The notes under the pieces are model-generated. The model was not told where the DNA came from. It saw nothing but the letters and a program-made list of their open reading frames with translations, and did not search any database. A stretch of 64,000 bases of DNA. Source: Streptomyces sp. Je 1-369 (GTDB lineage Bacteria > Actinomycetota > Actinomycetes > Streptomycetales > Streptomycetaceae). This document shows, piece by piece, positions 24,964 through 37,063 of the stretch. Each line of letters opens with the position of its first letter. Positions within the stretch are counted from its first letter, which is position 1. Made by a program: the position numbers and the translations under genes. The DNA lies in NCBI RefSeq assembly GCF_026810505.1, contig NZ_CP101750.1, positions 6,932,515 to 6,996,514 of the forward strand, written 5' to 3'.

Positions 24964-25551
24964 TCAGTCGCGGTCGGCCCCCGGCCACGGCCCCGGCGTC
25001 GGCACGTCCGCCTCGTCCTCGATCTTCGTGTCGAAGAGCCGGAACCCGCGCCGCCGGTAGTTGTCCATGGCGTGCTCCCCGTCCTTGGAGCACGTGTGCA
25101 GCCAGACCCGCTCGGTCGGCGCGAGCCCCGGCCACCGCTCGGCCAGGTCCCAGGCGCGCGCGACGGCGTACGACAGGAGGTGGCCGCCGATGCGGCGCCC
25201 CCGGAAGGCGGGGATCAGCCCGAAGTAGACGATCTCGACGACGCCCTCCGCCGCGTCCCCGTTCTCGCCGCGCGCCGCCAGCTCCACGTACCCGGCCGGC
25301 GTCCCCTTCTCGTACGCGACCCACGTCTCCACACCCGGCCGGTCAAGGAGCTTCTGCCACTCCGCGTACGTGAGGGAGAGCCGGTCGGACCAGCGGATGT
25401 CCCCGCCGACGGACGCGTACAGGAACCGGCTGAACTCGGGCGAGGGAACCTCGGCGCGCACGATCCGGACGTCCCCGTCGGGCGCGGCGGCCGGGCGCAG
25501 GTCGGCCGGCGACGTCTGTTCGAGGGACCAGGTGGTGACAGTGATGCTCAT
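24964..25551 (-). CDS. GNAT-family N-acetyltransferase
   Basis: This 195-residue acetyltransferase shows the GNAT core VVEIVYFGLIPAFRGRRIGG followed by HLLSYAVARAWDLAE, with the acetyl-CoA pyrophosphate loop in RGRRIGG. The later phrase VWLHTCSKDGEHAMDNYRRR leads into GFRLFDT, the usual motif B and C-terminal strand. The substrate is unknown. It is upstream of the sulfur operon on the same strand, separated from it by a hairpin and a fresh promoter, so it is probably independent. Confidence 0.85.
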   Translation of the reverse strand: MSITVTTWSLEQTSPADLRPAAAPDGDVRIVRAEVPSPEFSRFLYASVGGDIRWSDRLSLTYAEWQKLLDRPGVETWVAYEKGTPAGYVELAARGENGDAAEGVVEIVYFGLIPAFRGRRIGGHLLSYAVARAWDLAERWPGLAPTERVWLHTCSKDGEHAMDNYRRRGFRLFDTKIEDEADVPTPGPWPGADRD

Positions 25552-25596
25552 GGGGCTCAGAGAATCATGTGCCGCGTCCGAGGGTCCACGTCGGCC

Positions 25597-26895
25597 TCAG
25601 GGCTCCGTGAGCCGCCGCGCCGCCCGGACCGCGGGCGCCATCGAGTACGGCAGGAGGTCCGCGGGACGCTCCGGCATGATCACGTCGACGTCCACGTCCT
25701 CGTGGAAGCGGTACGGGCGGTGGGCGAGCAGCCCGCCCAGATAGCGCCGCACCCGGGAGAGCTCGGCGCGCACCGTCACCGTGCGCGCCGGATCGCCGAA
25801 CATGTCCTCGGCGAGCCCCGAGGCGGTGCGTCCCGTGCGGTACGTACAGAGGAGGAAGAGGAGCTCGGCGTGGCGCGGGCTCAGGTCGTGCGTCCAGTCG
25901 TGGGCGCCGCCCAGCACCGAAAGCGTCCAGCGGCGCGGACTGCTCACGTCCAGGACGAGGCGGGTCGCGGCGACCGGCCGCGGCACGTCACCCGGGTTCT
26001 CCACCCGCAGCAGCCACCCGCCGGGCAGCGGCTCCACCAGACACGAGCCCAGCGACGGCAGCCAGGCGCGGCCCGCGCCGAAGGACTTGGGGAGCGTGAG
26101 GCGGTCCGCCGGGGGCATGCCCGTCACCGCGGCCGTCCAGCCGTGCACGTCCACCGCGACCGCCCGCCCTTCGAGCCGCGCGAGCACCGGCGCCGCCACC
26201 GCGCGCAGCCGGTCCAGCGACGTCACGTGCCGGTCCCGCAGCCGCGCCTCGCCGAGCTTGGCGACCGCCTCGACCAGGGCGAGCGTCGCCGGATGGAGGG
26301 TCTGCAACGGGCCGCTGACGTCGACCACACCGAGGAGCCTGCCGTCGCGCGGATCGGTCAGCGGGGCGCCCGTACACGTCCACGGGTGGTGGGTCCGCAC
26401 GAAGTGCTCGGCGGAGAACACCTGCACGGGGCGGCGCACCACCAGCGGCGTCCCGATGCCGTTCGTGCCCACGACGCTCTCGCCCCAGTCCGCCCCCGGC
26501 TCGAACCCGAGCGAGTCCGCCTTGCGCAGCACCGCCGCGCTGCCCTCGCGCCACAGCACGCGCCCGTCCGCGTCGCTCACGACCATGATGTGCTGCGCCG
26601 CGTCCGCCACGGAGACCAGCGCGTCGCGCAGCACGGGCAGGATCTCCAGGAGCGGCGAGGCGCGGCGGCGCTCCTCGAGCTCCTCCTCGCTCAGCAGCCG
26701 GGCCCGGACGTCGCGGTCCGGGTCGACCCCGCCGAGCAGCATCCGCCCCCAGGAGTCGCCGATCACCGGACGCGGCAGAATCCTCGGCCGCTGCCCGGAC
26801 AGCGTGGCGTCCCGGACCCCCTTCAGAACGTGCGCGGCGTGCGCGAGGTCCATGGCGGAGATGTGCGCGAGGTCGATCGTCGACGGGGCTTTCAT
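25597..26895 (-). CDS. GAF-domain transcriptional regulator (AcoR-like N terminus)
   Basis: This 432-residue regulator has an N-terminal AcoR-like part (RPVIGDSWGRMLLGGVDPDR). A GAF-type sensor follows, with IMVVSDADGRVLWREGSAAV, GTNGIGTPLVVRRPVQVF and SAEHFVRTHHPWTCTGAPL. Unlike AcoR it lacks a sigma-54 ATPase domain. The C-terminal 120 residues, with LSPRHAELLFLLCTYRTGRT and VRAELSRVRRYLGGLL, form a helix-turn-helix-like output region. Such proteins often control aldehyde or acetoin dehydrogenases, but none adjoins it here. The start is at ATG 26895 or at GTG 26901, and the AAAGGA upstream could serve either. The inverted repeat at 27012-27029 is a possible autoregulatory site. Confidence 0.82.
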   Translation of the reverse strand: MKAPSTIDLAHISAMDLAHAAHVLKGVRDATLSGQRPRILPRPVIGDSWGRMLLGGVDPDRDVRARLLSEEELEERRRASPLLEILPVLRDALVSVADAAQHIMVVSDADGRVLWREGSAAVLRKADSLGFEPGADWGESVVGTNGIGTPLVVRRPVQVFSAEHFVRTHHPWTCTGAPLTDPRDGRLLGVVDVSGPLQTLHPATLALVEAVAKLGEARLRDRHVTSLDRLRAVAAPVLARLEGRAVAVDVHGWTAAVTGMPPADRLTLPKSFGAGRAWLPSLGSCLVEPLPGGWLLRVENPGDVPRPVAATRLVLDVSSPRRWTLSVLGGAHDWTHDLSPRHAELLFLLCTYRTGRTASGLAEDMFGDPARTVTVRAELSRVRRYLGGLLAHRPYRFHEDVDVDVIMPERPADLLPYSMAPAVRAARRLTEP

Positions 26896-27011
26896 GACCA
26901 CTGGGTCCTTTCCGGCCAGACCAGTGCATGCGGAAGCATCCCTTTATCGTGCCCCCTGCGCGGCCTCCCCGGGTGCCGCATCGTCGATGAACCGGGAGGG
27001 CGACTCGTCGA

Positions 27012-27029
27012 GTTGCAACCTCCTGCAAC
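27012..27029. promoter_or_regulatory. Inverted repeat upstream of the GAF regulator
   Basis: GTTGCA (27012-27017) and TGCAAC (27024-27029) form a perfect dyad with a 6-base spacer, about 115 bases before the regulator start. Its position suits an operator. The rest of the 298-base gap (26896-27193) holds the terminator at 27114-27147 and a weak 41-codon plus-strand frame that I rejected. Confidence 0.4.
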
Positions 27030-27113
27030 CCTGGCCAACGGCCGGACGGGGCCCGAATCTGGACAACAACGCCGCCCGTGCGGTGTTCATGCTCCTCAAG
27101 GGGCCTGAGTGAC

Positions 27114-27147
27114 GGGGGTGGTGCCGTGTCGGCGCAGCACCACCCCC
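27114..27147 (-). terminator. Hairpin downstream of the AidB-like gene
   Basis: Perfect 11-base arms, GGGGGTGGTGC (27114-27124) and GCACCACCCCC (27137-27147), enclose a 12-base loop. The hairpin lies 47 bases after the stop of the minus-strand acyl-CoA dehydrogenase gene. Confidence 0.75.
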
Positions 27148-27193
27148 GTACCAGCTGAGGACTTCCGGCTCTCCAGATGCCGGGAGTGACCTC

Positions 27194-28828
27194 CTAGACG
27201 CCGGGAGCGGCCCGCTCCACCACCGCCGCCAGATCGAGACTGTGCGGCAGCGTGCCGAACGCCGCGCCCCAGTCCCCGCCGAGCCGCGAGGCGCAGAACG
27301 CGTCGGCGACCTCGGGCGGCGCGTACCGCACCAGCAGCGATCCCTGGAGCACCAGCGCCATCCGCTCCACGAGCCGTCGCCCGCGCCCCTCGATGCCCTC
27401 CAGATCGGCCAGCTCGGTCAGCAGATCCTTGATGGCGGCGTCCAGACGGTGGTCCGCGCCGCGCGCCGTGCCGACCTCCTGGAGGAACGCGTTGAGGGCC
27501 AGCGGCTCGCGCTGCAGCGCCCGCAGCACGTCCAGCGCCTGGACGTTCCCCGACCCCTCCCAGATGGAGTTGAGCGGCGCCTCGCGCAGCAGCCGCGGCA
27601 TGCCGGACTCCTCCACGTAGCCGTTGCCGCCCAGGCATTCGAGGGCCTCGCCCGCCAGCGGCGTGCAGCGCTTGGTCACCCAGTACTTCGCCGCCGGCAC
27701 CGCGAGCCGCAGGAACGCCTGCTCCTGCTCGCTCCCGTCGTCGTAGGCCGCCGCGAGCCGCATGGCCAGCGTCGTGGCCGCCTCCGACTCCAGCGCCAGA
27801 TCGGCCAGTACGTTGCGCATGAGCGGCTTGTCGACGAGCTTGCCGCCGAACGCCTCCCGGTACGTGGCGTGGTGCACCGCCTGCGCGACGGCCTGCCGCA
27901 TCAGCGCCGCGGAGCCGATCACACAGTCGAGGCGCGTCGCCGCCACCATCTCGATGATGGTGCGCACCCCGCGCCCCTCGTCCCCGACCCGCCGCGCCCA
28001 CGTCCCGTCGAACTCGACCTCGCTCGACGCGTTGGACTTGTTGCCCAGCTTGTCCTTGAGCCGCTGGATGGCGAAAACGTTCCGTGCGCCGTCCTCGAGG
28101 ACCCGTGGCACCAGGAAGCACGTCAGTCCCTGCTCGGCCTGCGCGAGCACCAGGAACCCGTCCGACATGGGCGCCGAGCAGAACCATTTGTGCCCCGTGA
28201 GCGTGTACGTCCCGTCCTCGGCGAGGGCCTGCGCGCGCGTCGTGTTGGCCCGTACGTCGCTGCCGCCCTGCTTCTCCGTCATCCCCATCCCGAAGATCGC
28301 ACCGGCCTTCTGGGACGCCGGACGCAGCCCGTGGTCGTACACGGTCGAGGTGAGCCGCGGCTCCCACTCGGCGGCCAGCGCCGGGTCGGCGCGGAGCGCG
28401 GGCACCGCGGCGTGCGTCATCGAGACCGGGCAGCCGTGGCCCCCCTCGACCTGCGTCCACACCAGGAACCCGGCGGCCCGGCGCAGATGCCCGCCCGGCC
28501 GCGTCCAGGCCGCGGTCAGGCCCGAGGAGACCGCCTTGCCGAGCAGCCGGTGCCACGCCGGATGGAACTCCACCTCGTCGACCCGGTGGCCGTACCGGTC
28601 ATGGGTGTGCAGAACCGGAGGATTCGCGTTCGCCTGGTCTCCCCACTTCTGTGCCTGGGCGGAACCCGCGGCCCGGCCGAGCAACGAGAGCTCGTCGCGG
28701 ACGGAATCGAGGAGCGCCGGATCGAGGTGCCGCTCGACGCCCTCCACGAGGGCCCGGTCGGACGTGAACAGGTCATATCCGACCAGGGGCGGAGCCTGGT
28801 TGGTCACTGTGTGGGTGCTGGCTGCCAT
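27194..28828 (-). CDS. AidB-like acyl-CoA dehydrogenase family protein
   Basis: This 544-residue flavoprotein belongs to the AidB branch of the acyl-CoA dehydrogenases. Its blocks are MTEKQGGSDVRANTTRAQAL, GHKWFCSAPMSDGFLVLAQA, NKSNASSEVEFDGTWARRVG, LECLGGNGYVEESGMPRLLR and APLNSIWEGSGNVQALDVLR. E. coli AidB binds DNA and FAD and is induced during adaptation to alkylating agents, and whether this protein does the same is unknown. The ATG at 28828 fits the family. A short upstream extension of the frame is ignored. Its start codon is only 17 bases from the start of the divergent YihY-like gene. Confidence 0.9.
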   Translation of the reverse strand: MAASTHTVTNQAPPLVGYDLFTSDRALVEGVERHLDPALLDSVRDELSLLGRAAGSAQAQKWGDQANANPPVLHTHDRYGHRVDEVEFHPAWHRLLGKAVSSGLTAAWTRPGGHLRRAAGFLVWTQVEGGHGCPVSMTHAAVPALRADPALAAEWEPRLTSTVYDHGLRPASQKAGAIFGMGMTEKQGGSDVRANTTRAQALAEDGTYTLTGHKWFCSAPMSDGFLVLAQAEQGLTCFLVPRVLEDGARNVFAIQRLKDKLGNKSNASSEVEFDGTWARRVGDEGRGVRTIIEMVAATRLDCVIGSAALMRQAVAQAVHHATYREAFGGKLVDKPLMRNVLADLALESEAATTLAMRLAAAYDDGSEQEQAFLRLAVPAAKYWVTKRCTPLAGEALECLGGNGYVEESGMPRLLREAPLNSIWEGSGNVQALDVLRALQREPLALNAFLQEVGTARGADHRLDAAIKDLLTELADLEGIEGRGRRLVERMALVLQGSLLVRYAPPEVADAFCASRLGGDWGAAFGTLPHSLDLAAVVERAAPGV

Positions 28829-28845
28829 GCCGCTACGGTAAGGAG

Positions 28846-30024
28846 GTGCACCAGGCAAAAGAAACACCCGGGCGGCCGTCGGGCCGCTGGAACCGGGCCC
28901 GCGCTCTCTACCGGAACGTCTCCATGCGCAGGACCGCCTGGCTGCTGCTCAAGGACACCGTCAACTCGTGCATCGAGTACCGCATCCTGGGGCTCGCGGC
29001 CGAGGCGGCCTTCTTCACGCTGCTCTCCGTCCCGCCGCTGCTGCTGAGCCTCATCGGCCTGCTCGCGTACGTGGACCGGTGGACCGGCGCGGACACGATC
29101 GCCAGCGTGCAGAACAACATCCTGGAGGCGTCCCGCACGGTCCTCTCCGACCGGGGCGTCCACCAGATCGCGGAACCGATACTGGACGACGTGATGCGGG
29201 TCAGCCGCCCCGACGTCATCTCCATCGGCTTCCTCTTCGCCCTGTGGTCGGGATCGCGCGCCGTGAACGTCTTCATCGACACGATCACGGTGATGTACGG
29301 CCTCGACGGTGCGCGCGGCATCGTCAAGACCCGGATGCTCGCGTTCGGCCTGTTCATCGTGGCGTTGCTCATCGGGTCGGTGGCGCTGCCGCTGATGGTG
29401 GCGGGCCCGGACGCGGTGGTGAAACTGTTGCCGGGCTCGACGACGGTCGTCCAGATCCTCTACTGGCCGGTCGTCGTCATCCTCTCCGTCGTCTTCCTCA
29501 CGACGCTGTATCACGTGTCAGTGCCGGTGCGTTCGCCGTGGGTGGAGGACATGCCGGGCGCGCTGATCGCCCTCGCCATGTGGGTCCTCGGCAGCTTCCT
29601 GCTCCGCATCTACCTCACCAGCACGGTGGAGGGCCCCACCATCTACGGCTCCCTCGCCGCGCCCGTCGCCGTGCTGCTGTGGATCGGCGTCTCGGCGTTC
29701 GCGGTCCTGGTCGGCGCCGCGGTCAACGCGGCGATCGACCGGGTCTGGCCGTCCGTCGCCACGGCCGCGGCACGCGCCGCCAACGACCGCATAAGGGAGG
29801 CGCAGGCCGCCGAGGTCGTGGCGCGGGCGGCCGCGGCGCGGGAGGCGATGACGGACCCCGACGACCCGGACGACCCCGAGATGCCGTCCGAGTTCCCCGA
29901 GCGCTGGTCGCGTTTCCTGCCGCCGGACGACGTGTCGTCGCGGCTGCGGACGCCCGCGAAGCAGCCGAAGCACGCGAAACGGAACGGGACCGGGTCCGAG
30001 GACAACAGCCCCTCCGGCGATTGA
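28846..30024 (+). CDS. YihY/BrkB-family membrane protein
   Basis: This 392-residue protein has six predicted helices of the YihY (virulence factor BrkB) family, including LGLAAEAAFFTLLSVPPLLL, RPDVISIGFLFALWSGSRAV and VPVRSPWVEDMPGALIALAM. The family is often mis-annotated as RNase BN, and its true role, possibly transport or envelope maintenance, is unsettled. The GTG at 28846 follows AGGAGG with no spacing, which is poor. The next in-frame ATG, at 28924, would remove 26 residues and has no good site either. The C-terminal 100 residues are cytoplasmic, acidic, then basic. The gene is divergent from aidB with almost no intergenic DNA. Confidence 0.85.
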   Translation: MHQAKETPGRPSGRWNRARALYRNVSMRRTAWLLLKDTVNSCIEYRILGLAAEAAFFTLLSVPPLLLSLIGLLAYVDRWTGADTIASVQNNILEASRTVLSDRGVHQIAEPILDDVMRVSRPDVISIGFLFALWSGSRAVNVFIDTITVMYGLDGARGIVKTRMLAFGLFIVALLIGSVALPLMVAGPDAVVKLLPGSTTVVQILYWPVVVILSVVFLTTLYHVSVPVRSPWVEDMPGALIALAMWVLGSFLLRIYLTSTVEGPTIYGSLAAPVAVLLWIGVSAFAVLVGAAVNAAIDRVWPSVATAAARAANDRIREAQAAEVVARAAAAREAMTDPDDPDDPEMPSEFPERWSRFLPPDDVSSRLRTPAKQPKHAKRNGTGSEDNSPSGD

Positions 30025-30033
30025 GGAGCGGGG

Positions 30034-30052
30034 CCCGGGGCAGCGCCCCGGG
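30034..30052. terminator. Bidirectional hairpin between convergent genes
   Basis: CCCGGGGC (30034-30041) and GCCCCGGG (30045-30052) form an 8-bp stem with an AGC loop between the YihY-like gene and the convergent NAD(P)-binding gene. Confidence 0.65.
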
Positions 30053-30076
30053 ACTCCCGCCCCGGAGGACGTGAGG

Positions 30077-30895
30077 TCAGCACTTCCAGGTGCCCGCCTC
30101 CGCCTGCTCCCTGGCGAAGTCGGCGAAATCCCTCGGGTCCCGGTCCAGCACCTCCCGCACCCCCTCGGAGAGCCTCGCGTTGCGCCCGTCGAGGTTCGTC
30201 TCGAACAGCTCGACCAGGAACTCCACTTCCTCGGCGGGCACCCCGAACCCGGCGAGCGCCGCCCCGTACTCGCGGGCGGACACCGGTACGTACGTCAGCT
30301 CGCGCCCGGCCGCCGCCGCGACCTCCGCCACCGCCTGCCGGAACGACAGGAGCCGGGGCCCGGTGAGGTCGAGGATGCGGCCCGTGAACCGGTCGCCGCC
30401 GGTCAGCGCGGCCACCACCACGTCCCCGATGTCCCGTGCGTCGATGAACGGTTCGAGCACCTCACCGGCGGGGAACACCAGCTCGCCGCCCCGCAGCCCG
30501 TCGAGCAGCGGGCCCTCGCTGAGGTTCTGCGCGAACCAACTGGCCCGTACGACGGTCCACTCGGCCCCCGAGTCCCGTACCGCCCGCTCGGTCGCGTGCG
30601 CCTGGTCCTCGCCCCGCGCCGACAGCAGCGTCAGCCGCCGTACGCCCGCCGCCACCGCCTCGCGGGCGAACGCGCCGACCGTCTCGGCGGCGCCGGGCGC
30701 GCCCACGTCCGGCAGGTACGCGAGGTGCGCGGCGTCCGCGCCGCGCAGGGCGTCCGCCCACGTCGACCGGTCCGTCCAGTCGAACCGCACCGCGCCGGAC
30801 CGCGAGGCGGCCCGCACGGTGAGCCCGGCGGCTTCGGCGGACTCCACGACCCGGCGCCCCACGCGCCCGGTGGCCCCGGTCACCAGAACCGTCAT
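30077..30895 (-). CDS. NmrA-like NAD(P)-binding oxidoreductase
   Basis: This 272-residue protein has the Rossmann glycine motif at its N terminus (MTVLVTGATGRVGRRVVES). It continues as an atypical SDR of the NmrA/QOR2 type with LTLLSARGEDQAHATERAVR, WTVVRASWFAQNLSEGPLLD and EPFIDARDIGDVVVAALTGG. Members are NAD(P)H sensors or quinone reductases, and the substrate here is unknown. I start it at 30895, the family N terminus. An upstream in-frame ATG at 30958 would add 21 residues of Thr/Asn/Asp repeats. It is divergent from an AraC-type gene, a common arrangement for a regulator and its target. Confidence 0.87.
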   Translation of the reverse strand: MTVLVTGATGRVGRRVVESAEAAGLTVRAASRSGAVRFDWTDRSTWADALRGADAAHLAYLPDVGAPGAAETVGAFAREAVAAGVRRLTLLSARGEDQAHATERAVRDSGAEWTVVRASWFAQNLSEGPLLDGLRGGELVFPAGEVLEPFIDARDIGDVVVAALTGGDRFTGRILDLTGPRLLSFRQAVAEVAAAAGRELTYVPVSAREYGAALAGFGVPAEEVEFLVELFETNLDGRNARLSEGVREVLDRDPRDFADFAREQAEAGTWKC

Positions 30896-30899
30896 GCCC

Positions 30900-30957
30900 G
30901 TGTCCGTCGTGTCCGTCGTGTTCATTGCGTTCGTCGTGTTCGTCGTGTTCGTCGTCA
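30900..30957. repeat. Short tandem repeats upstream of the NmrA-like gene
   Basis: Units of GTGTCCGTC and GTGTTCGTC (9 bp, plus-strand sense) occur about six times. The tract is in frame with the oxidoreductase on the minus strand and encodes Thr-Thr-Asn/Asp runs if translation starts at 30958. Confidence 0.75.
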
Positions 30958-31039
30958 TGCGCATCAGTCAACCGCCGGGCCTGCGGGGGAACCATCGCCG
31001 AGGAGCTCACGGCCATACGCGTACGTCTACGCTTCCGGC

Positions 31040-31978
31040 ATGGACGTACTCGCCGGACTGCTCGAAGGACCGCGCGCCCGAGGGGCCTTCATGATCCGCG
31101 CGCTCTTCGACCCGCCCTGGTCCGTCCGCATCGCGGACGAGGCGCCCCTGTCCGTCATGGTCATGGTGCGCGGCGACGCCTGGATCACCCCCGCGGACGG
31201 CTCGCCCGCACAGCTCATCCGCCCCGGCGACCTCGCGATCGCCCGCGGCCCCGACTACTACACGTGCGCCGGGGAGCCCGCCACCGCGCCGTTCGCCGAG
31301 ATCCAGCCGGGACAGCGCTGCGTACCCCTCGACGGCGCCCCCGTAGCCCGCTACCGCGACCTCGGCCCGCGCGCCTGGGGCGAGCGCCGCGACGGCTCCG
31401 TGGAGATGCTGATCGGCACCTACCAGATGCGGGGCGAGATCACCGGCCGGCTCCTCGACGCGCTGCCGCCGCTGCTCGTGCTGCCCGGCGAGGTGTGGGA
31501 GTGCCCGCTCACCCCGCTCGTCGCGGACGAGATCGGCAAGGACGAGCCGGGCCAGGCGGTCGTCCTCGACCGGCTCCTCGACCTGCTCCTGATCGCCGCC
31601 CTGCGTGCCTGGTTCTCCCGCCCGGAGGCTGCGGCGCCCGCCTGGTACCGCGCGATGGGCGACCCGGTCGTCGGCCGGGCCCTGCGCCTGCTCCAGGACG
31701 ACCCGGCCCACCCCTGGACGATCGCGGATCTCGCGGCGAAGACGGGCGTCTCACGGGCCGCGCTGGCCCGGCGGTTCGCGGAGCTCGTGGGCGAGCCCCC
31801 GATGACGTACCTGACGAACTGGCGCCTCGCGCTCGCCGCGGACCTGCTGCGCGACACGGAGCTGACGATCGGCTCCATAGCCCGCCGCATCGGCTACGGC
31901 AGCGCGTTCGCCCTGTCCGGCGCGTTCAAGCGGGTGTACGGGGTCAGTCCGCAGGAGCACCGGGGGAGCGCGGCGTAA
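31040..31978 (+). CDS. AraC-family transcriptional regulator with cupin domain
   Basis: This 312-residue regulator has an N-terminal cupin-type ligand domain, beginning [20 protein letters not shown]. The C-terminal AraC helix-turn-helix pair includes [40 protein letters not shown] and [20 protein letters not shown]. It is divergent from the NmrA-like oxidoreductase gene, which it probably controls. Regulators of this cupin_6 type are commonly paired with reductases. The ATG at 31040 matches the start of the cupin. The frame upstream is repetitive. Confidence 0.9.
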   Translation: MDVLAGLLEGPRARGAFMIRALFDPPWSVRIADEAPLSVMVMVRGDAWITPADGSPAQLIRPGDLAIARGPDYYTCAGEPATAPFAEIQPGQRCVPLDGAPVARYRDLGPRAWGERRDGSVEMLIGTYQMRGEITGRLLDALPPLLVLPGEVWECPLTPLVADEIGKDEPGQAVVLDRLLDLLLIAALRAWFSRPEAAAPAWYRAMGDPVVGRALRLLQDDPAHPWTIADLAAKTGVSRAALARRFAELVGEPPMTYLTNWRLALAADLLRDTELTIGSIARRIGYGSAFALSGAFKRVYGVSPQEHRGSAA

Positions 31979-31988
31979 TCTGGGTCCC

Positions 31989-32717
31989 GTGGCCCCAGTA
32001 AACGTGGCGTCCCGCGACTACCGGGAGCGACCGTCCCGGCTGGCCGGTGCGGTCGTCTGGACCCGGGTCGCCTCGGGCGGGGCCGGTGACGCCCGGCCCG
32101 TGCTGCCCGACGGGTGCATGGACCTGCTGTGGACCGAGGGCAGGCTGTTCGTCGCCGGGCCCGACACCCGGGCGTACGTCCCACAGGTCCTGGAAGCCGG
32201 TCGGCGGTTCGTCGGCATTCGCTTCCGTCCCGGGACCGCGCCCGCCTTCTTCGGCGTACCCGCCCACGAACTGCGGGACCAGCGGGAGGAGTTGGCGGGG
32301 CTGTGGGGCGCCGGTGCGGCGCGACGGCTCACCGAGCGGGTGGACGACGCGGCGGATCCGACGGCCGCCCTGGAGGCCGTCGCCATGGAGCGTGCCGCCC
32401 GCGCCGAACCGCCCGATCCACTGCTCGCCCACATCGTCGCCTCCCTGGACGCGGGCCACTCGGTCGCGCGCACCGCGGCGGACGCGGGCGTCAACGCCCG
32501 CCAGCTGCACCGACGTTCCCTGCCCGCCTTCGGCTACGGACCCAAGACGCTGGCCCGGGTGCTTCGGCTGCAACGGGCGCTCGCGCTGGCCCGCGACGGT
32601 ATGGCGTACGCGGACACCGCGGCCGTGGCCGGGTTCGCCGACCAGGCCCATCTGGCGCGTGATGTGCGGGAGTTGACGGGGAAGCCGCTCGGTACGCTAC
32701 TCCGCGGCGGACCCTAG
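31989..32717 (+). CDS. AraC-type helix-turn-helix regulator (DUF6597-like N terminus)
   Basis: This 242-residue regulator follows the previous AraC gene by ten bases and may be co-transcribed. Its N-terminal half carries the phrase [20 protein letters not shown] and then [16 protein letters not shown] and [20 protein letters not shown], typical of DUF6597-type sensors. The C-terminal part ([20 protein letters not shown] and [20 protein letters not shown]) is the AraC DNA-binding region. It starts with GTG. Its last 21 bases overlap the convergent VOC gene. Confidence 0.88.
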   Translation: MAPVNVASRDYRERPSRLAGAVVWTRVASGGAGDARPVLPDGCMDLLWTEGRLFVAGPDTRAYVPQVLEAGRRFVGIRFRPGTAPAFFGVPAHELRDQREELAGLWGAGAARRLTERVDDAADPTAALEAVAMERAARAEPPDPLLAHIVASLDAGHSVARTAADAGVNARQLHRRSLPAFGYGPKTLARVLRLQRALALARDGMAYADTAAVAGFADQAHLARDVRELTGKPLGTLLRGGP

Positions 32718-33137
32718 CGGCGCGAACAGGTCGACACCGTTGCCGTCCGGGTCGAGCACGACGGCGTACCGCTGGCCCCAGGGCGCGTCGAACGGCTTGA
32801 GCTCGCTCCCGTACCCGGCGCCCGTCATGCCCTCGTACACCGCGTCGACCCCGTCCGGCGTCCCGCAGTGGAACGCGAGGCCGATCCGGCCCGCGCCCGC
32901 GGGCGGCTGCCAGTCCGGGTGGAAGGACCGCACCGTCGCCTCCGTGTCGAAGGCGACGCGCAGCCCACCGGGGAGCGCCGCCTCCACGTGCGGCAGGCTC
33001 TCGGCTCCAGCGGGGAACTCCAGGCCGAGACGGCGGTAGAAGGCGAGCGAGGCGGCCAGGTCGGAGACGACGAGGCCGATCAGGTCGAAGCGGGGCGTGG
33101 GTGCTGTCGCAGTGGGTGACTTCGGTGTGCTGGTCAT
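32697..33137 (-). CDS. VOC-superfamily (glyoxalase/bleomycin-resistance-like) protein
   Basis: This 146-residue protein has two beta-alpha-beta-beta-beta units of the VOC fold. It begins with the unit [20 protein letters not shown] and ends with the second unit [20 protein letters not shown], where Glu is replaced by Asp at the usual C-terminal metal position. Members bind drugs or metals, or act as isomerases. The function here is unknown. The start at 33137 gives the normal length. Its C-terminal end overlaps the convergent AraC-type gene. Confidence 0.85.
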   Translation of the reverse strand: MTSTPKSPTATAPTPRFDLIGLVVSDLAASLAFYRRLGLEFPAGAESLPHVEAALPGGLRVAFDTEATVRSFHPDWQPPAGAGRIGLAFHCGTPDGVDAVYEGMTGAGYGSELKPFDAPWGQRYAVVLDPDGNGVDLFAPLGSAAE

Positions 33138-33259
33138 GTCCGCAGCGTAGGCAGGGGCCGGGCGAGGGGTCTTGAAGGAAACGGACACGGTGCTGCCCTT
33201 CCGCGGTCACTGCCGAGGGGCGTGCGTACGCAGCCAGCCGTTCACCTCAGCCGTCCACC

Positions 33260-37044
<3,785 letters not shown>

Positions 37045-37063
37045 GTCCCGCCCCGCCCCGGCG

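Noticed and set aside
26987..27112. A 41-codon plus-strand ORF divergent from the GAF regulator, ending DNNAARAVFMLLKGPE
   Set aside because: There is no ribosome site, it overlaps the inverted repeat at 27012-27029, and only the last 16 residues look protein-like. Too weak to call without homologues.
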